Source: JAALKW01 sp963974485 (GTDB taxonomy: Bacteria > Pseudomonadota > Gammaproteobacteria > Legionellales > Legionellaceae). From it: DNA of 64,000 bases. The notes beneath the pieces were generated by a model, which saw nothing but the letters and a program-made list of their open reading frames with translations, was not told where the DNA came from and searched no databases. A program made the position numbers and the translations under genes. Shown here in pieces: positions 15,975-25,409 of the stretch (within the stretch, counting starts at the first letter, position 1; every line of letters begins with the position of its first letter). The stretch lies in NCBI GenBank assembly GCA_963974485.1, contig CAXBBS010000007.1, forward strand, positions 1 through 64,000. The letters are read 5' to 3'.

Positions 15975-16778
15975 ATGTTCCTAGGAGGTCACTTGAGCTC
16001 AATTGTTTTGGAAGAATTAAAATCACTAAGAACACATTGGCAAATGTGGTTTCTTCTTGGTAGTCAGGATATAAAACTACGTTATCGTCGCTCAACAATC
16101 GGACCGTTTTGGCTCACGATCAGTACAGCAGTGACTATTTATAGTATGGGGTTTTTATATTCTTATTTATTTCGCGTTAATGTACATGACTATTTTCCTT
16201 ACCTTGCCTCAGGCATTATTAGTTGGACATTTATAGCGACGCTACTGCAAGAAAGTAGCTCCGTGCTTGTGGAGTCGGTGACTTATATAAAAAATCAATC
16301 CTGTTATATGTCTATATTTGTCATGCGATTGATTCTCCGTAACTGTATAGTATTTTCACATAATATCCTTGTTTTTATACCGATCATGCTTTTCTTTAAA
16401 CTTGAACTAAACTGGCATTATTTTTTAATGATCCCAGGCCTTATTATTCTTTGCATTAATGCATTTGCATGGGGTGGTGTCATTGCAATAGCAGGTACAA
16501 GGTATAGGGATTTTGAGCAGATTGTTAAAAGCTTAATCCAGATTGTTTTTTTTGTTACCCCTGTTATGTGGCTCCCTAGTCTTTTGCCTGAAAAATATCA
16601 CTGGATAATCGACTACAATCCTTTTACTCAATACTTAACAATCATTCGCAACCCCATGCTAGGCCAGACCATTAGCTTGCATGCGCTTATTTCTGTAGGG
16701 ACGCTTTCTTTATTAGGCCTGGGGTTGTTTGCCGTATGCATGCATAAATATAAACATCGTATTGTTTTTTGGTTATAG
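15975..16778 (+). CDS. wzm: polysaccharide ABC transporter permease (Wzm)
   Basis: A 267-residue ABC-2 type permease with about six membrane segments, the first starting near residue 43 (GPFWLTISTAVTIYSM). LLGSQDIKLRYRRSTIGPFW is the hallmark start of the Wzm/KpsM family, and TPVMWLP plus YNPFTQYLTIIRNP are seen near the C-terminus. With Wzt it exports finished undecaprenyl-linked polysaccharide across the inner membrane. The frame opens with ATG at 15975, but a very strong AGGAGG (15983-15988) lies inside it, four bases ahead of TTG at 15993; the real start may be that TTG, shortening the protein by six residues. The ATPase gene follows after 11 bases. Confidence 0.9.
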   Translation: MFLGGHLSSIVLEELKSLRTHWQMWFLLGSQDIKLRYRRSTIGPFWLTISTAVTIYSMGFLYSYLFRVNVHDYFPYLASGIISWTFIATLLQESSSVLVESVTYIKNQSCYMSIFVMRLILRNCIVFSHNILVFIPIMLFFKLELNWHYFLMIPGLIILCINAFAWGGVIAIAGTRYRDFEQIVKSLIQIVFFVTPVMWLPSLLPEKYHWIIDYNPFTQYLTIIRNPMLGQTISLHALISVGTLSLLGLGLFAVCMHKYKHRIVFWL

Positions 16779-16789
16779 GTCGCTAACTT

Positions 16790-17539
16790 ATGTCTTCCAT
16801 TGAATTGAACAACGTCTGCCTGGATTATATTTTAAAAACAGGTACAGACTCATTCAAACAAACCGTGCTTTCCATGTTAAAACGTTCAAAAAATGCTAAC
16901 AAATCTAGCATTAATAACTCAACGTTTCAGGCATTAAGCAACATCAACTTGAAAATAAGCAAAGGTGATCGCGTTGGACTTTTAGGACGAAATGGTGCAG
17001 GGAAAAGCACCTTGCTTCGTGTAATGGCTAAAATTTATACTCCAACAGAAGGTTTCATGCATGTAAATGGTGCTATATCTAACTTGTTTGACGTTAATTT
17101 AGGAATTAATGTTGAGGCAACAGGGTATGAAAATATTATTAATTTAGGCATCATGAGAGGCTGGTCAAAACAAGACGCTTATAGCATCGTCGGTGATATT
17201 GAATTATTTACCGAGTTAGGTGATTTTTTAAACAAACCAGTGTGTACCTATTCTACAGGCATGCAAATGAAATTAGCATTTTCTGTAGCAACAGCTCGAC
17301 CACCTGAAATTGTTCTTATTGACGAGATTATTGGGGCTGGTGATGCGCATTTCATGAAGAAAGCAACACGTCGCATTGAAAACATGGTTGATAGAAGTCA
17401 TATTCTTGTGTTGACCAGTCATTCAAACGAAATTATTCGAAATTTTTGCAATAAAGTATGTGTGCTACAAAATGGGAAGCTCATTTATTCGGGTGATGTA
17501 GAATCAGGCATTCAATTTTACGAAGATACGCTTAATTAA
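16790..17539 (+). CDS. wzt: polysaccharide ABC transporter ATPase (Wzt)
   Basis: A 249-residue ATPase: Walker A GRNGAGKST (about residues 66-74), the Wzt-type signature YSTGMQMKLAFS, Walker B IVLIDEIIGAGD and the switch histidine in LTSHS. It powers export with Wzm. It lacks the C-terminal carbohydrate-binding domain found in Wzt proteins that check a chain-end cap (those have about 400 residues), so chain length is probably not read through this subunit. Its stop codon overlaps that of the convergent glycosyltransferase by 8 bases, which leaves no room for a terminator between the two transcripts. Confidence 0.9.
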   Translation: MSSIELNNVCLDYILKTGTDSFKQTVLSMLKRSKNANKSSINNSTFQALSNINLKISKGDRVGLLGRNGAGKSTLLRVMAKIYTPTEGFMHVNGAISNLFDVNLGINVEATGYENIINLGIMRGWSKQDAYSIVGDIELFTELGDFLNKPVCTYSTGMQMKLAFSVATARPPEIVLIDEIIGAGDAHFMKKATRRIENMVDRSHILVLTSHSNEIIRNFCNKVCVLQNGKLIYSGDVESGIQFYEDTLN

Positions 17540-18773
17540 AAAGGCACATGTAATCATGAGCTAACACTTGATAGTCATACTTGAGTTCTACCGCTCGCTT
17601 ACCACGGGCACCTATGGCTAAGCGCTGCTCATCAGAAAGCTCATGCATCTGCAAGATAGCATTCATAATAGCTACAGGGTTCGCAGCTTCACATCGTACG
17701 CCGCATCCCAAACGCTCAATCATGCTATCCGGTGCACCACCCGATTCAATAATCGGTGTCTCAGACATCATGTAGTCAAATATTTTATTGGGGCTCACAC
17801 CATACTGATATAAATCAACCGCATTCCAACCAAGATAAAGCACATCCATCTGCTTCAAAAATCCAGGCACTTCATGTTTAGCAATACCGTTAAAAAAAGT
17901 AATGTTTGCTAAATTTTCATGTGCGGCATGCGCTTCTAAATCAGCTTTTAACCCACCCTCGCCAAGTAAAAATAAATGGATGTTATACTGCTGGTCAGCT
18001 AAATGCTTCATCGCTGAAATCAAATGTTTCAACGCATTCGGCTCACCTAATGCACCGGCATACCCCATCAAAAATGCACCCGTTTGTTTAACAGCTTGAA
18101 TACGGTCATCCATTGCTTCGGGTAGCTTTTCAGGCAACCTAAACATACCTGGATTGGTCCCGTTCGGAATCACATGAAATCGTTCGGGCGCTAAGCCTTT
18201 GCTTTGCATGTAAGGCAATGCCTTGTCTAATAACGACACAACAGCATCAGCACGTTGATAGGCACGCTTCTCAAGCGATGCAATCCAAAGTGCTAAAGGA
18301 TGCAGGGGATGCAGTTTAGCTAGTTGTATCAACGAAAGAGGCCATAAATCACGCACTTCAAAAATCAGCATTGCGCCATGCTTCTTCGCAAGCTTCTCAA
18401 GTGTTTTAAAATGAAAGGGATGTGCTGATGATACAATAATCACATCCGGTTTACCGGTCAGCTTCATGATGTTTTTTTTCTGAGTGCGAAATTTAAACGC
18501 ATACTGAAGCATGTTCATTAAACGGCTCAAGCCGTTTTCACGGTAAGCGCGCGTTTTTAATAATATAAACGGGACATTTTCTATAAGTTTTTGCTTAATC
18601 GCTTCCCGTTGAGGTTCGGATGCTTGTTTTAGATGATGATGGCTCGCGCCAATCACATACGCTTTGTGTCCTGCTTGATTAAACGCCTGGGTAAAATAAT
18701 ACGGCCGATAGGACATGCCAAGCGACGGTGAACCTGCATAATGATGGCAGTACCAAATAACTTTGCTCTTCAT
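17532..18773 (-). CDS. glycosyltransferase family 4 (WbuB-like)
   Basis: A 413-residue GT-B enzyme. The N-terminus MKSKVIWYCHHYAGSPSLGM is typical of WbuB-like GT4 enzymes that use UDP-N-acetylated sugars; the C-terminal donor site holds IPNGTNPGMF, MGYAGALGEPNAL and SPNKIFDYMMSETPII with the usual E-x7-E region. ATG at 18773, with AGGTG five bases ahead, is preferred over an earlier start at 18803 inside asnB. Last gene of the leftward series, 8 bases after the amidotransferase gene. It probably adds one O-unit sugar on the cytoplasmic face; donor and linkage unknown. Confidence 0.85.
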   Translation of the reverse strand: MKSKVIWYCHHYAGSPSLGMSYRPYYFTQAFNQAGHKAYVIGASHHHLKQASEPQREAIKQKLIENVPFILLKTRAYRENGLSRLMNMLQYAFKFRTQKKNIMKLTGKPDVIIVSSAHPFHFKTLEKLAKKHGAMLIFEVRDLWPLSLIQLAKLHPLHPLALWIASLEKRAYQRADAVVSLLDKALPYMQSKGLAPERFHVIPNGTNPGMFRLPEKLPEAMDDRIQAVKQTGAFLMGYAGALGEPNALKHLISAMKHLADQQYNIHLFLLGEGGLKADLEAHAAHENLANITFFNGIAKHEVPGFLKQMDVLYLGWNAVDLYQYGVSPNKIFDYMMSETPIIESGGAPDSMIERLGCGVRCEAANPVAIMNAILQMHELSDEQRLAIGARGKRAVELKYDYQVLAHDYMCLFN

Positions 18774-18781
18774 GCTTTCAC

Positions 18782-20593
18782 CTAGAGTTTCTCCGCTAAC
18801 CACAAAGCCGTGGTAAGTTCAGCAAAACGATGTTCTGATTTTTCAAGCTGAGCTGGACTAAAATAATCACATGGCTTTTCTGTGATAAACGCCTCGAGCA
18901 CAGGGGTGACTTTTTGGATATGTTCACGCAACTCAAGCCCGAGTGTTTTACGTATGGCTTGGTTTTGAGTGACATCAAATCCACGTTTATAGCGTGCTTT
19001 ACAAATTTGGGCCGGCACCTGTTTATCCAGTATTTTACGAAGTATCCATTTACCGTAGCCTTTGTTTAATTTTTCTCGTATAGGCAATGCACAAGCGAGC
19101 TCTACCACACGATAATCCATAAAAGGCAATCGTGTTTCAATGCTATGCGCCATCGAATTACGATCTTCATAACGTAACAGCGTCGGCAAGCTAAATTGTA
19201 AAATATCCGCGATTTGGCGGTCACGGACATCGCCTGAAGCGCCAACCTGAAGTGAGGCCATGTCACCAGGTAGGTTTAGGCCCACCGCGCGGCCTGAAGC
19301 TTGTGTGTATCGCACACTGTTTTTCAAAAAAGTCGCCATCTGCCGTTTTTCCGCCCACAACATTTGACCAAGACCTAAACCAAACGAAGCAGCCGATGTC
19401 CATTCACGCGCTTGGAGCAATGCTTTGAGATAAAAGAACTGATATTTTCGATAACCAAGAAACGCTTCATCACCACCTTGGCCACCTAAAATAACTTTGA
19501 ACCCGGCATCTTTAATTTTTTTGTAGAGCAGGTGCTGTGCCATCACACTTAAGCTTGGAAACGGTGCATCTTGATGATGTAATGTTTGCCAAAACGCATC
19601 ACCCCACTCATCGGCTTTAGGTGCAATAAAATGTAATTTGATATCGTGCTGAGAAGCGACTTGTTGAGCAAGAAACCCCTCCGACTGCTTGTCTTGTAGC
19701 GAGCCAAAACAAAACGCCTCAAGATGGGCTTGTTGCTCTTTGGATATGACCGCAATACCTGACGAATCCAGCCCACCGCTCATGGCAACGGCAACCGGTA
19801 CATCCGCTCGTAGACGCAGTTTATTCGCGTCATACAATAACCGACGCACTTCATCTTCAAGTTGATGCGCTGTAAAGCCTTGAATCGCTTCGCCTGCAGA
19901 TGCCACGCGTGCTTTCAAATCATAATAACGTATAATATTAGGTTTTAGCTTTGTTTCTAGTAAATTAAATTGGAGCACATGCCCGGCTGGAACGGCATGG
20001 AGATTTTTATACGCCGTTCGAGAACTTGCATCTTCATAGACCCCATACTGAAGGCCTTGTTTTAAATACATAAAATCAGGTAATAAACCGCAATGCTTCG
20101 CAACAGGCGCACTGGTCGACGAAAAGATAAGGCGTTGATTGTCGAGATAATAATACAGGGGCTTTACACCAAAGCGATCTCGACCCAGCAATAACGTATT
20201 GTCTCGTGTATCAAAATATGCAAACGCAAACATGCCATTACATCGCTGAATACCGTCAATTCCCCAATGATGAAGTACGTGAAACAGCACCTCGGTATCA
20301 GAAGTTGTTTGAAAACATACGCCTTCGCGCTCGAGCTCTATTTTTAATTCTCGATAATTATAAATTTCACCATTAAAAACCAAATATCCCGAACGCGATG
20401 CATTCTTAAACGGCTGGTTGGCTTCATCGGATAAGCAAATAATTTTTAGACGATTATGGCCTAGCTGCAATATTTTACCATGCGGTAATAGATGCGTTTC
20501 TGAACCAACAAAATCGGGGCCGCGATGCATTTGAGATGCTAAGAAATCATCAATCGGAATATCAAAATTATAACTACCGACTATGCCGCACAT
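18782..20593 (-). CDS. asparagine synthetase B-type amidotransferase (second of two)
   Basis: A 603-residue protein with an N-terminal glutaminase domain (MCGIVGSYNF, nucleophile Cys2, then RGPD, NGEIYNYREL) and an ATP-using synthetase domain with PP-loop AMSGGLDSSG near residue 270 and YEDRNSMAHSIETRLPFMD. In polysaccharide loci such proteins (WbpS, WbtH) amidate uronic acids to uronamides; a role in free asparagine synthesis is less likely here. It overlaps the upstream glycosyltransferase by 13 bases. It differs clearly from the other copy at 25.4 kb, so the two are not a recent duplication. Confidence 0.85.
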   Translation of the reverse strand: MCGIVGSYNFDIPIDDFLASQMHRGPDFVGSETHLLPHGKILQLGHNRLKIICLSDEANQPFKNASRSGYLVFNGEIYNYRELKIELEREGVCFQTTSDTEVLFHVLHHWGIDGIQRCNGMFAFAYFDTRDNTLLLGRDRFGVKPLYYYLDNQRLIFSSTSAPVAKHCGLLPDFMYLKQGLQYGVYEDASSRTAYKNLHAVPAGHVLQFNLLETKLKPNIIRYYDLKARVASAGEAIQGFTAHQLEDEVRRLLYDANKLRLRADVPVAVAMSGGLDSSGIAVISKEQQAHLEAFCFGSLQDKQSEGFLAQQVASQHDIKLHFIAPKADEWGDAFWQTLHHQDAPFPSLSVMAQHLLYKKIKDAGFKVILGGQGGDEAFLGYRKYQFFYLKALLQAREWTSAASFGLGLGQMLWAEKRQMATFLKNSVRYTQASGRAVGLNLPGDMASLQVGASGDVRDRQIADILQFSLPTLLRYEDRNSMAHSIETRLPFMDYRVVELACALPIREKLNKGYGKWILRKILDKQVPAQICKARYKRGFDVTQNQAIRKTLGLELREHIQKVTPVLEAFITEKPCDYFSPAQLEKSEHRFAELTTALWLAEKL

Positions 20594-21675
20594 GCTTCGT
20601 AAACCTTTTTTGTTAACGTCGCGACGAATTTAGGATCATGCCATTTTTCAACAAATGCTTTCGAACGTGCGCCTTGTTCTATAAGCATGTCTCGGTCGGA
20701 GATGATGTGTTCAAGCACCTCTGAAATATTATTTTTTGTCATGTTTAAAACAGGAATATCTTGTGCAAAACCAGGAGGCAAAAATTTCAAATCATCTGGA
20801 TTAATATACGCCGCAACAGGAATACCCATTTTCATCACCTCAACCGCTAAGCCACCGTACCAACCTATTAAAAGCTGATCAATCACTAAATCCGCCGTTT
20901 TATAGACCTCTAAGGCCTCTTCGTAAGGCATGTTTTCGACGAGTTTAAAGCTAATTTTATTAGGGAATTTTTTCTGCAATGCTTCGACCGCTTCAATCAC
21001 ATACGCACTACCTTTGGCAACACGCTGTGTGGGCGCATGAACAATTGTAATTTCATCATGTTCAAAAAACGCACTTGATTTGGGTTGAATCGCATCAAAA
21101 TTAGGGATGGTGTAAGGCAAAAACGAAGATTTATCTTCCGGGAGAAAATGTAATAAATCCGGATTCAATGCAAAGGCGTGGTCACAATAGGACATCATTT
21201 TATTAATGGCGCGTCGCCTTCGGTCATCACGCTTGCCTGAGTTACAAATACCGTCATGACAACCGTCATATAAACATGCTGCGTGCTGAGGCGTTCCTGT
21301 TCCTGACTTTATTCGCTCGATGGTTCCGTATTTCTGCCGTGCATCACACCCTTGGTAGGTCACCACTTTAATTGCTTTTTTGCTATAAAACGGTAAATCT
21401 GCAAGATTTAAACCCAAACTTAAATAATGAATAAGACTGGAGCCAAAATTAAAATGATACACATCATAAGCCGTACGTGTTTTAAAAAAAACGCGAACGC
21501 GATGATAGAGCTGGCTTAAAATCGTGTTTTTTGCGGGCATAATCAAGTCGCTAGGAAAGTCATACACTGATTTTCCTATGGATAATGCTTTTGCATCCAA
21601 GCCCAATTGGCGCTCGCCTTGAGCAAGACCAAAGGCATTTCCTGCAACGTTCGAAGGCAGATGCAACACTTTCAT
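20581..21675 (-). CDS. glycosyltransferase with a cysteine-rich insert
   Basis: A 364-residue putative GT-B glycosyltransferase. The N-terminal start MKVLHLPSNVAGNAFGLAQ and the C-terminal nucleotide-sugar region (IVHAPTQRVAKGSAYVIEA, then LVIDQLLIGWYGGLAVEVMKMGIPVAAY) are seen. Between about residues 110 and 164 it has five cysteines (C110, C134, C139, C144, C164), three in a C-x4-C-x4-C row with basic residues behind; this looks like a metal-binding knuckle, unusual for the fold. It overlaps the previous gene by 4 bases (ATGA) and the next by 13. Donor unknown. Confidence 0.75.
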   Translation of the reverse strand: MKVLHLPSNVAGNAFGLAQGERQLGLDAKALSIGKSVYDFPSDLIMPAKNTILSQLYHRVRVFFKTRTAYDVYHFNFGSSLIHYLSLGLNLADLPFYSKKAIKVVTYQGCDARQKYGTIERIKSGTGTPQHAACLYDGCHDGICNSGKRDDRRRRAINKMMSYCDHAFALNPDLLHFLPEDKSSFLPYTIPNFDAIQPKSSAFFEHDEITIVHAPTQRVAKGSAYVIEAVEALQKKFPNKISFKLVENMPYEEALEVYKTADLVIDQLLIGWYGGLAVEVMKMGIPVAAYINPDDLKFLPPGFAQDIPVLNMTKNNISEVLEHIISDRDMLIEQGARSKAFVEKWHDPKFVATLTKKVYEACAA

Positions 21676-22949
21676 GCTTTTTTCTCTAGCAATGGATGAT
21701 AAAAATTAATTAAGTCCACATCTTCGTTGTTAAAGCATATTTTTTGATAAATTGCTTCAAACATATCAGCTGTAGCAGTATATGAATGCCGATGCTCTAC
21801 GTAGGCTCGTGATGCCTTACCAATCGTGTCCCAAGTTTCTCGCCTGTCTATAAGCTGCGTTAATACATCATAAATCGTATCTGGACTTGCGCTAATGATG
21901 GGGCATTCGTTGAGATAAGAAAAGCGACGGAACAAGTCATATTCAGGACTATTATCTAATGCACTGATCACTATTTTTCCAAACGCAAGACCTTCGAGTG
22001 CCGCTTGAGCATAACCAAAGATAAGTTGATCAACATAAATATCACAAGCTTTAATGCGTGCCAAAGCTTCTTCATTAGACACAGCCTCAATAATATCCAA
22101 CTGAACATCAAAACCAGCTTCAACTAAACGCTTCACGGCATCAATTAAAAATACTGTGCCTTTCACACCGCGATGATTACACGCATGTGCAATGCGTACT
22201 GGGCCGCTTCTTTTAGTCTCCGGATACACAGGTAGAAACCGCTCCGTATCCACGGGGTAACACGTCAGGGGCAAAATATCCCAGCGCGGTAAATTAATGC
22301 AATGCACTAAACACGCAATCACAATATCTGCTGAAGCCGTCATACGTCTTATTTTTTTCTGAAGCATCGCCGCCGTATTGCCAAATCGACTGTACTCAAT
22401 CATCAAGCCGTGACGCCATAACACATTAGGAATCAAATCATAGACAAACGCATCACTACCGTACGGCAGCAACACTATTTTTTTGCGACAAAGTTTGAGT
22501 ATGCTCAGTTCGAGCCTTGAAAATAATGTATGCCTCAGCAAGCCTCCATCAAAATAATAATGGAACACATCGTATGTCCAAAGCGCGTGCATGAAAAAAC
22601 AATAGGCCATCAAATTACCTAAGCACAACTTAATAAGCTTGGGATAAGCACCCTCAGGTGATAACACCAGATCAAACGTATCTCTCGGGTAAATTGACGA
22701 CTCCCCCACAACAGCCGTATCACTCACATAGCCTCGCTCTTTAAGTGAACGGGCCATATACGCAATCGAAATAATAGGTGTCACACCAAATAATAGCTTG
22801 GGCTTCCTACGTGCCGCGGCTTGTCCGCGGCCTCCAGCAAGCTTAACGATCAAAAAAGCAAAGATATTAAGTGGTAAAAAAAACACACCTAGCACTGCCC
22901 AAGGCGTGTCAATCACTAGTCTAATACATGCTTTTACACGCTCATTCAT
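21672..22949 (-). CDS. membrane-anchored glycosyltransferase
   Basis: A 425-residue protein with one hydrophobic N-terminal segment (about residues 14-36, WAVLGVFFLPLNIFAFLIV) that should anchor it in the inner membrane. The rest is GT-B-like; the C-terminal half has RIAHACNHRGVKGTVFLIDAV and DIYVDQLIFGYAQAALEGLAFGK, closely parallel to the neighbour at 20.6 kb, so the two probably arose by duplication. Gene overlaps: ATGA with the next gene, 8 bases with the epimerase before it. The sugar it transfers is unknown. Confidence 0.7.
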   Translation of the reverse strand: MNERVKACIRLVIDTPWAVLGVFFLPLNIFAFLIVKLAGGRGQAAARRKPKLLFGVTPIISIAYMARSLKERGYVSDTAVVGESSIYPRDTFDLVLSPEGAYPKLIKLCLGNLMAYCFFMHALWTYDVFHYYFDGGLLRHTLFSRLELSILKLCRKKIVLLPYGSDAFVYDLIPNVLWRHGLMIEYSRFGNTAAMLQKKIRRMTASADIVIACLVHCINLPRWDILPLTCYPVDTERFLPVYPETKRSGPVRIAHACNHRGVKGTVFLIDAVKRLVEAGFDVQLDIIEAVSNEEALARIKACDIYVDQLIFGYAQAALEGLAFGKIVISALDNSPEYDLFRRFSYLNECPIISASPDTIYDVLTQLIDRRETWDTIGKASRAYVEHRHSYTATADMFEAIYQKICFNNEDVDLINFYHPLLEKKA

Positions 22950-23823
22950 AGGTGTCTCGAAGCAAGTATTTTAAGCCTTCATCAAACGATGTAAATTTGA
23001 AATCACCGGCGTGTTGCATGAATTTATCCACGTTAGGAATAATCGTAGGTGCAGATATATCCGGCCGATGTTTAATTTTAATTTGAACACCTAACTGCTC
23101 TCCAATAGCCTCAACTGTAGATACTAAACTTAACTCCATCGGATTCGCAAGATTATATGTCCCCGTAAGACCTTTATTGATCACTAAACGAATGCAATCG
23201 GCCACATCGCGTGTAAGCGTCGGAACAAATTGCAAGCCTTTGCCATCAGCACCGTCAACCAAGACTTCTTCGCCTTGCTTAACGCGATTCACCAACATAT
23301 TAATTAACGTATGCTTAGGTGTCCTACTCGGGCCATACAAAAAAAACAAACGTAAGACCGTCACTTTAAAATAAGTTTCATAGGACGCTAACAGACGTTC
23401 GGCAATTAATTTACTGTTCGCATAAAATGATGTAGGTGCAATTGCGGAAGACTCCAATAATTCACGTTCATAAGGTTCGTACACACTTCCCGTAGATGTG
23501 AAAATAAAATGCTTCACCCCTACAGAACGAGCATAATCCAATAAACGCGCTGTTGAATCACAATTCACACGAAATACATGCTCAGCTTGATTAGGAAAAT
23601 CTCTATAATGTGGCGATTGTGCTAAATGCACAATAATATCAACGTGCTTAGGTAATAAAGCAACATCAAATACTTTTGATAGATCACATGTAATATATTC
23701 GATCGCATCATCTGTTGTTTCAGGCGTAGATCGCATCAAGGCCATTAGCTGATGATCATGTGACAATACACGCAATACTTCTGGACCTAACAAACCATTT
23801 GAACCTGTGATTAGAATTTTCAC
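22942..23823 (-). CDS. NAD-dependent epimerase/dehydratase, nucleotide-sugar type
   Basis: A 293-residue extended SDR enzyme. GSNGLLGPEVL at residues 7-17 is the NAD loop; the catalytic set is STGSVY and YANSK (Tyr and Lys three residues apart), with FLYGP following as in UDP-sugar epimerases and reductases. Slightly short for a 4-epimerase (about 330), so a reductase such as those making deoxyhexoses is equally possible. It sits between two glycosyltransferases with 4- and 8-base overlaps, so it surely belongs to the polysaccharide pathway. Confidence 0.8.
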   Translation of the reverse strand: MKILITGSNGLLGPEVLRVLSHDHQLMALMRSTPETTDDAIEYITCDLSKVFDVALLPKHVDIIVHLAQSPHYRDFPNQAEHVFRVNCDSTARLLDYARSVGVKHFIFTSTGSVYEPYERELLESSAIAPTSFYANSKLIAERLLASYETYFKVTVLRLFFLYGPSRTPKHTLINMLVNRVKQGEEVLVDGADGKGLQFVPTLTRDVADCIRLVINKGLTGTYNLANPMELSLVSTVEAIGEQLGVQIKIKHRPDISAPTIIPNVDKFMQHAGDFKFTSFDEGLKYLLRDTYE

Positions 23824-25409
23824 ACTACCTCCTCCAATATTTGCTTATATACACCAAGCTGTTGGTGCAACGCCACAGGTACACTATGATAGGTATCAAT
23901 CCAAATCGCTGCTTCTTGTTTAAAAGCGTTTAACCAATCAGGATCAAGTGCTTGCTTTACACATGCGGCGATCCCTGGCGGTTCCATGGCTTGGAGTAAT
24001 GGAGCGGGCTCTTTAATAATCCACGCTGTGGTTTCTGGTTTATAACTCATGATGGTTGGTGTGCCACAAGCTAATGCTTGGGGTGCTGTAGAACCAAAAC
24101 AAGGTAAAATCGTCTGATCAAGTACCACATCACAAGCTTGAAGCATCTCAATCATATTGAGACGTGAGAGTGGTGATATCCAGATAATCTGCTCATTAAC
24201 ATCTAGTGACTTCGCCAATGCACGACTCGCATCTAAATCAGCACCCCAAGATGTCATAAGCAAAACCACTTTTCCTGAAACTAAACGATTAATTTCTGGC
24301 AAAGCTCGAATATGCTTATCCGTACCTTTAATTTCCCAATCATGCCTCAGTGGACAAAACAATAAAACATCTGCACCATACTTGACCCTGATAGCTTCTG
24401 TTTTTTCTTTATCACGCTTTCGATGCTGCTCAATATCAATCGGATGAATCATCGGTGAAAAGTTATCCATCCCCAAGTTTTGGGCGTAGGGCAAGCAATC
24501 CCCATTGGTAATAAATGCATGTTTAGCACGTCGATAAGCTAATGCTGTTAAACAATTAAGAGCCGAGTCATCTGAAGTAAAGGTTCGAAGTGTGCCATGT
24601 TCAAAAGCAACATAAGGTTTTTCCGAAAATAGCAAACCATAAATTGGATCAGTCGAATAGCATTGAACAATATCATAGGCCTCAAACAACTTTTTCCATT
24701 TAGACTTATATAAAAAAAATCGCACCATATCATTCCCTTTTAACTGATAGGTTCGCTCAGGAAATAAGGTTTTATAATCAGTCTTTAAAGCTTTTGATTT
24801 TTGTCCGTAGATATTGATATATTTCAATAAAAAATAAAAAATGGCGCGGGGAAAAGAATAAAAAAAACGCCGTATAACCAAGCGAGCACGTCCGAATCCT
24901 CTCCATAAAATACCTAATAATTTTAGAAAAGGTATTGAATTTCTTTTAATGGAAAAAAAACGAACAAAACTTCCAATCCTTGCTTGCTCTATTGTTTCTT
25001 GAGCAAATAAAAATGCATCCAGCTCATTCCAGTGCTTATCAGCTAAGGTTTGATTCCCTGCATTTTTGGCCTGTAAATAAGCAGAGCTCATCGTAAAAGG
25101 GCCTTGAGCAAACCATTTAGGTCGCGCATATCCTGCTCTATCTTGCTCTGAAAATTGCGGTAAAATATCTTGCTTATAATCATCATGAATCGCAAGTTCT
25201 TCCCACTCGGGATACGCCATGATGTGATAATAATCGTAGCAAAGCACATCGGCCTCAATACCCACGCGACGCATGAACTTGGCATTCAAAAAGCCATTTG
25301 CTGCAATGTTACCTACATGAAGTACTTTGAGCTTTCGTCCCTTTATCTTTTCAAAGTCAGCCAACCATACAGCTAGCTCTTCGTTTAAACCATCCTTAGT
25401 GTGCTCCAT
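23820..25409 (-). CDS. large glycosyltransferase-like protein
   Basis: A 529-residue protein, larger than its neighbours, with a Rossmann-like start (LKVLHVGNIAANGFLNAKFM) and a GT-B C-terminal half: LLFCPLRHDWEIKGTDKHI, then DVVLDQTILPCFGSTAPQALACGTPTI. The insert in the first half (about 160-240) is basic and hydrophobic and may touch the membrane. ATG at 25409 is preferred over a TTG six bases earlier. Overlaps asnB by 14 bases at its start and the epimerase by 4 at its end. Assignment as glycosyltransferase is firm; substrate unknown. Confidence 0.75.
   Translation of the reverse strand: MEHTKDGLNEELAVWLADFEKIKGRKLKVLHVGNIAANGFLNAKFMRRVGIEADVLCYDYYHIMAYPEWEELAIHDDYKQDILPQFSEQDRAGYARPKWFAQGPFTMSSAYLQAKNAGNQTLADKHWNELDAFLFAQETIEQARIGSFVRFFSIKRNSIPFLKLLGILWRGFGRARLVIRRFFYSFPRAIFYFLLKYINIYGQKSKALKTDYKTLFPERTYQLKGNDMVRFFLYKSKWKKLFEAYDIVQCYSTDPIYGLLFSEKPYVAFEHGTLRTFTSDDSALNCLTALAYRRAKHAFITNGDCLPYAQNLGMDNFSPMIHPIDIEQHRKRDKEKTEAIRVKYGADVLLFCPLRHDWEIKGTDKHIRALPEINRLVSGKVVLLMTSWGADLDASRALAKSLDVNEQIIWISPLSRLNMIEMLQACDVVLDQTILPCFGSTAPQALACGTPTIMSYKPETTAWIIKEPAPLLQAMEPPGIAACVKQALDPDWLNAFKQEAAIWIDTYHSVPVALHQQLGVYKQILEEVV

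Noticed and set aside
16790..17539. Wzt with a carbohydrate-binding domain
   Set aside because: The frame ends right after the ATPase domain and the convergent gene follows; no C-terminal domain is present.
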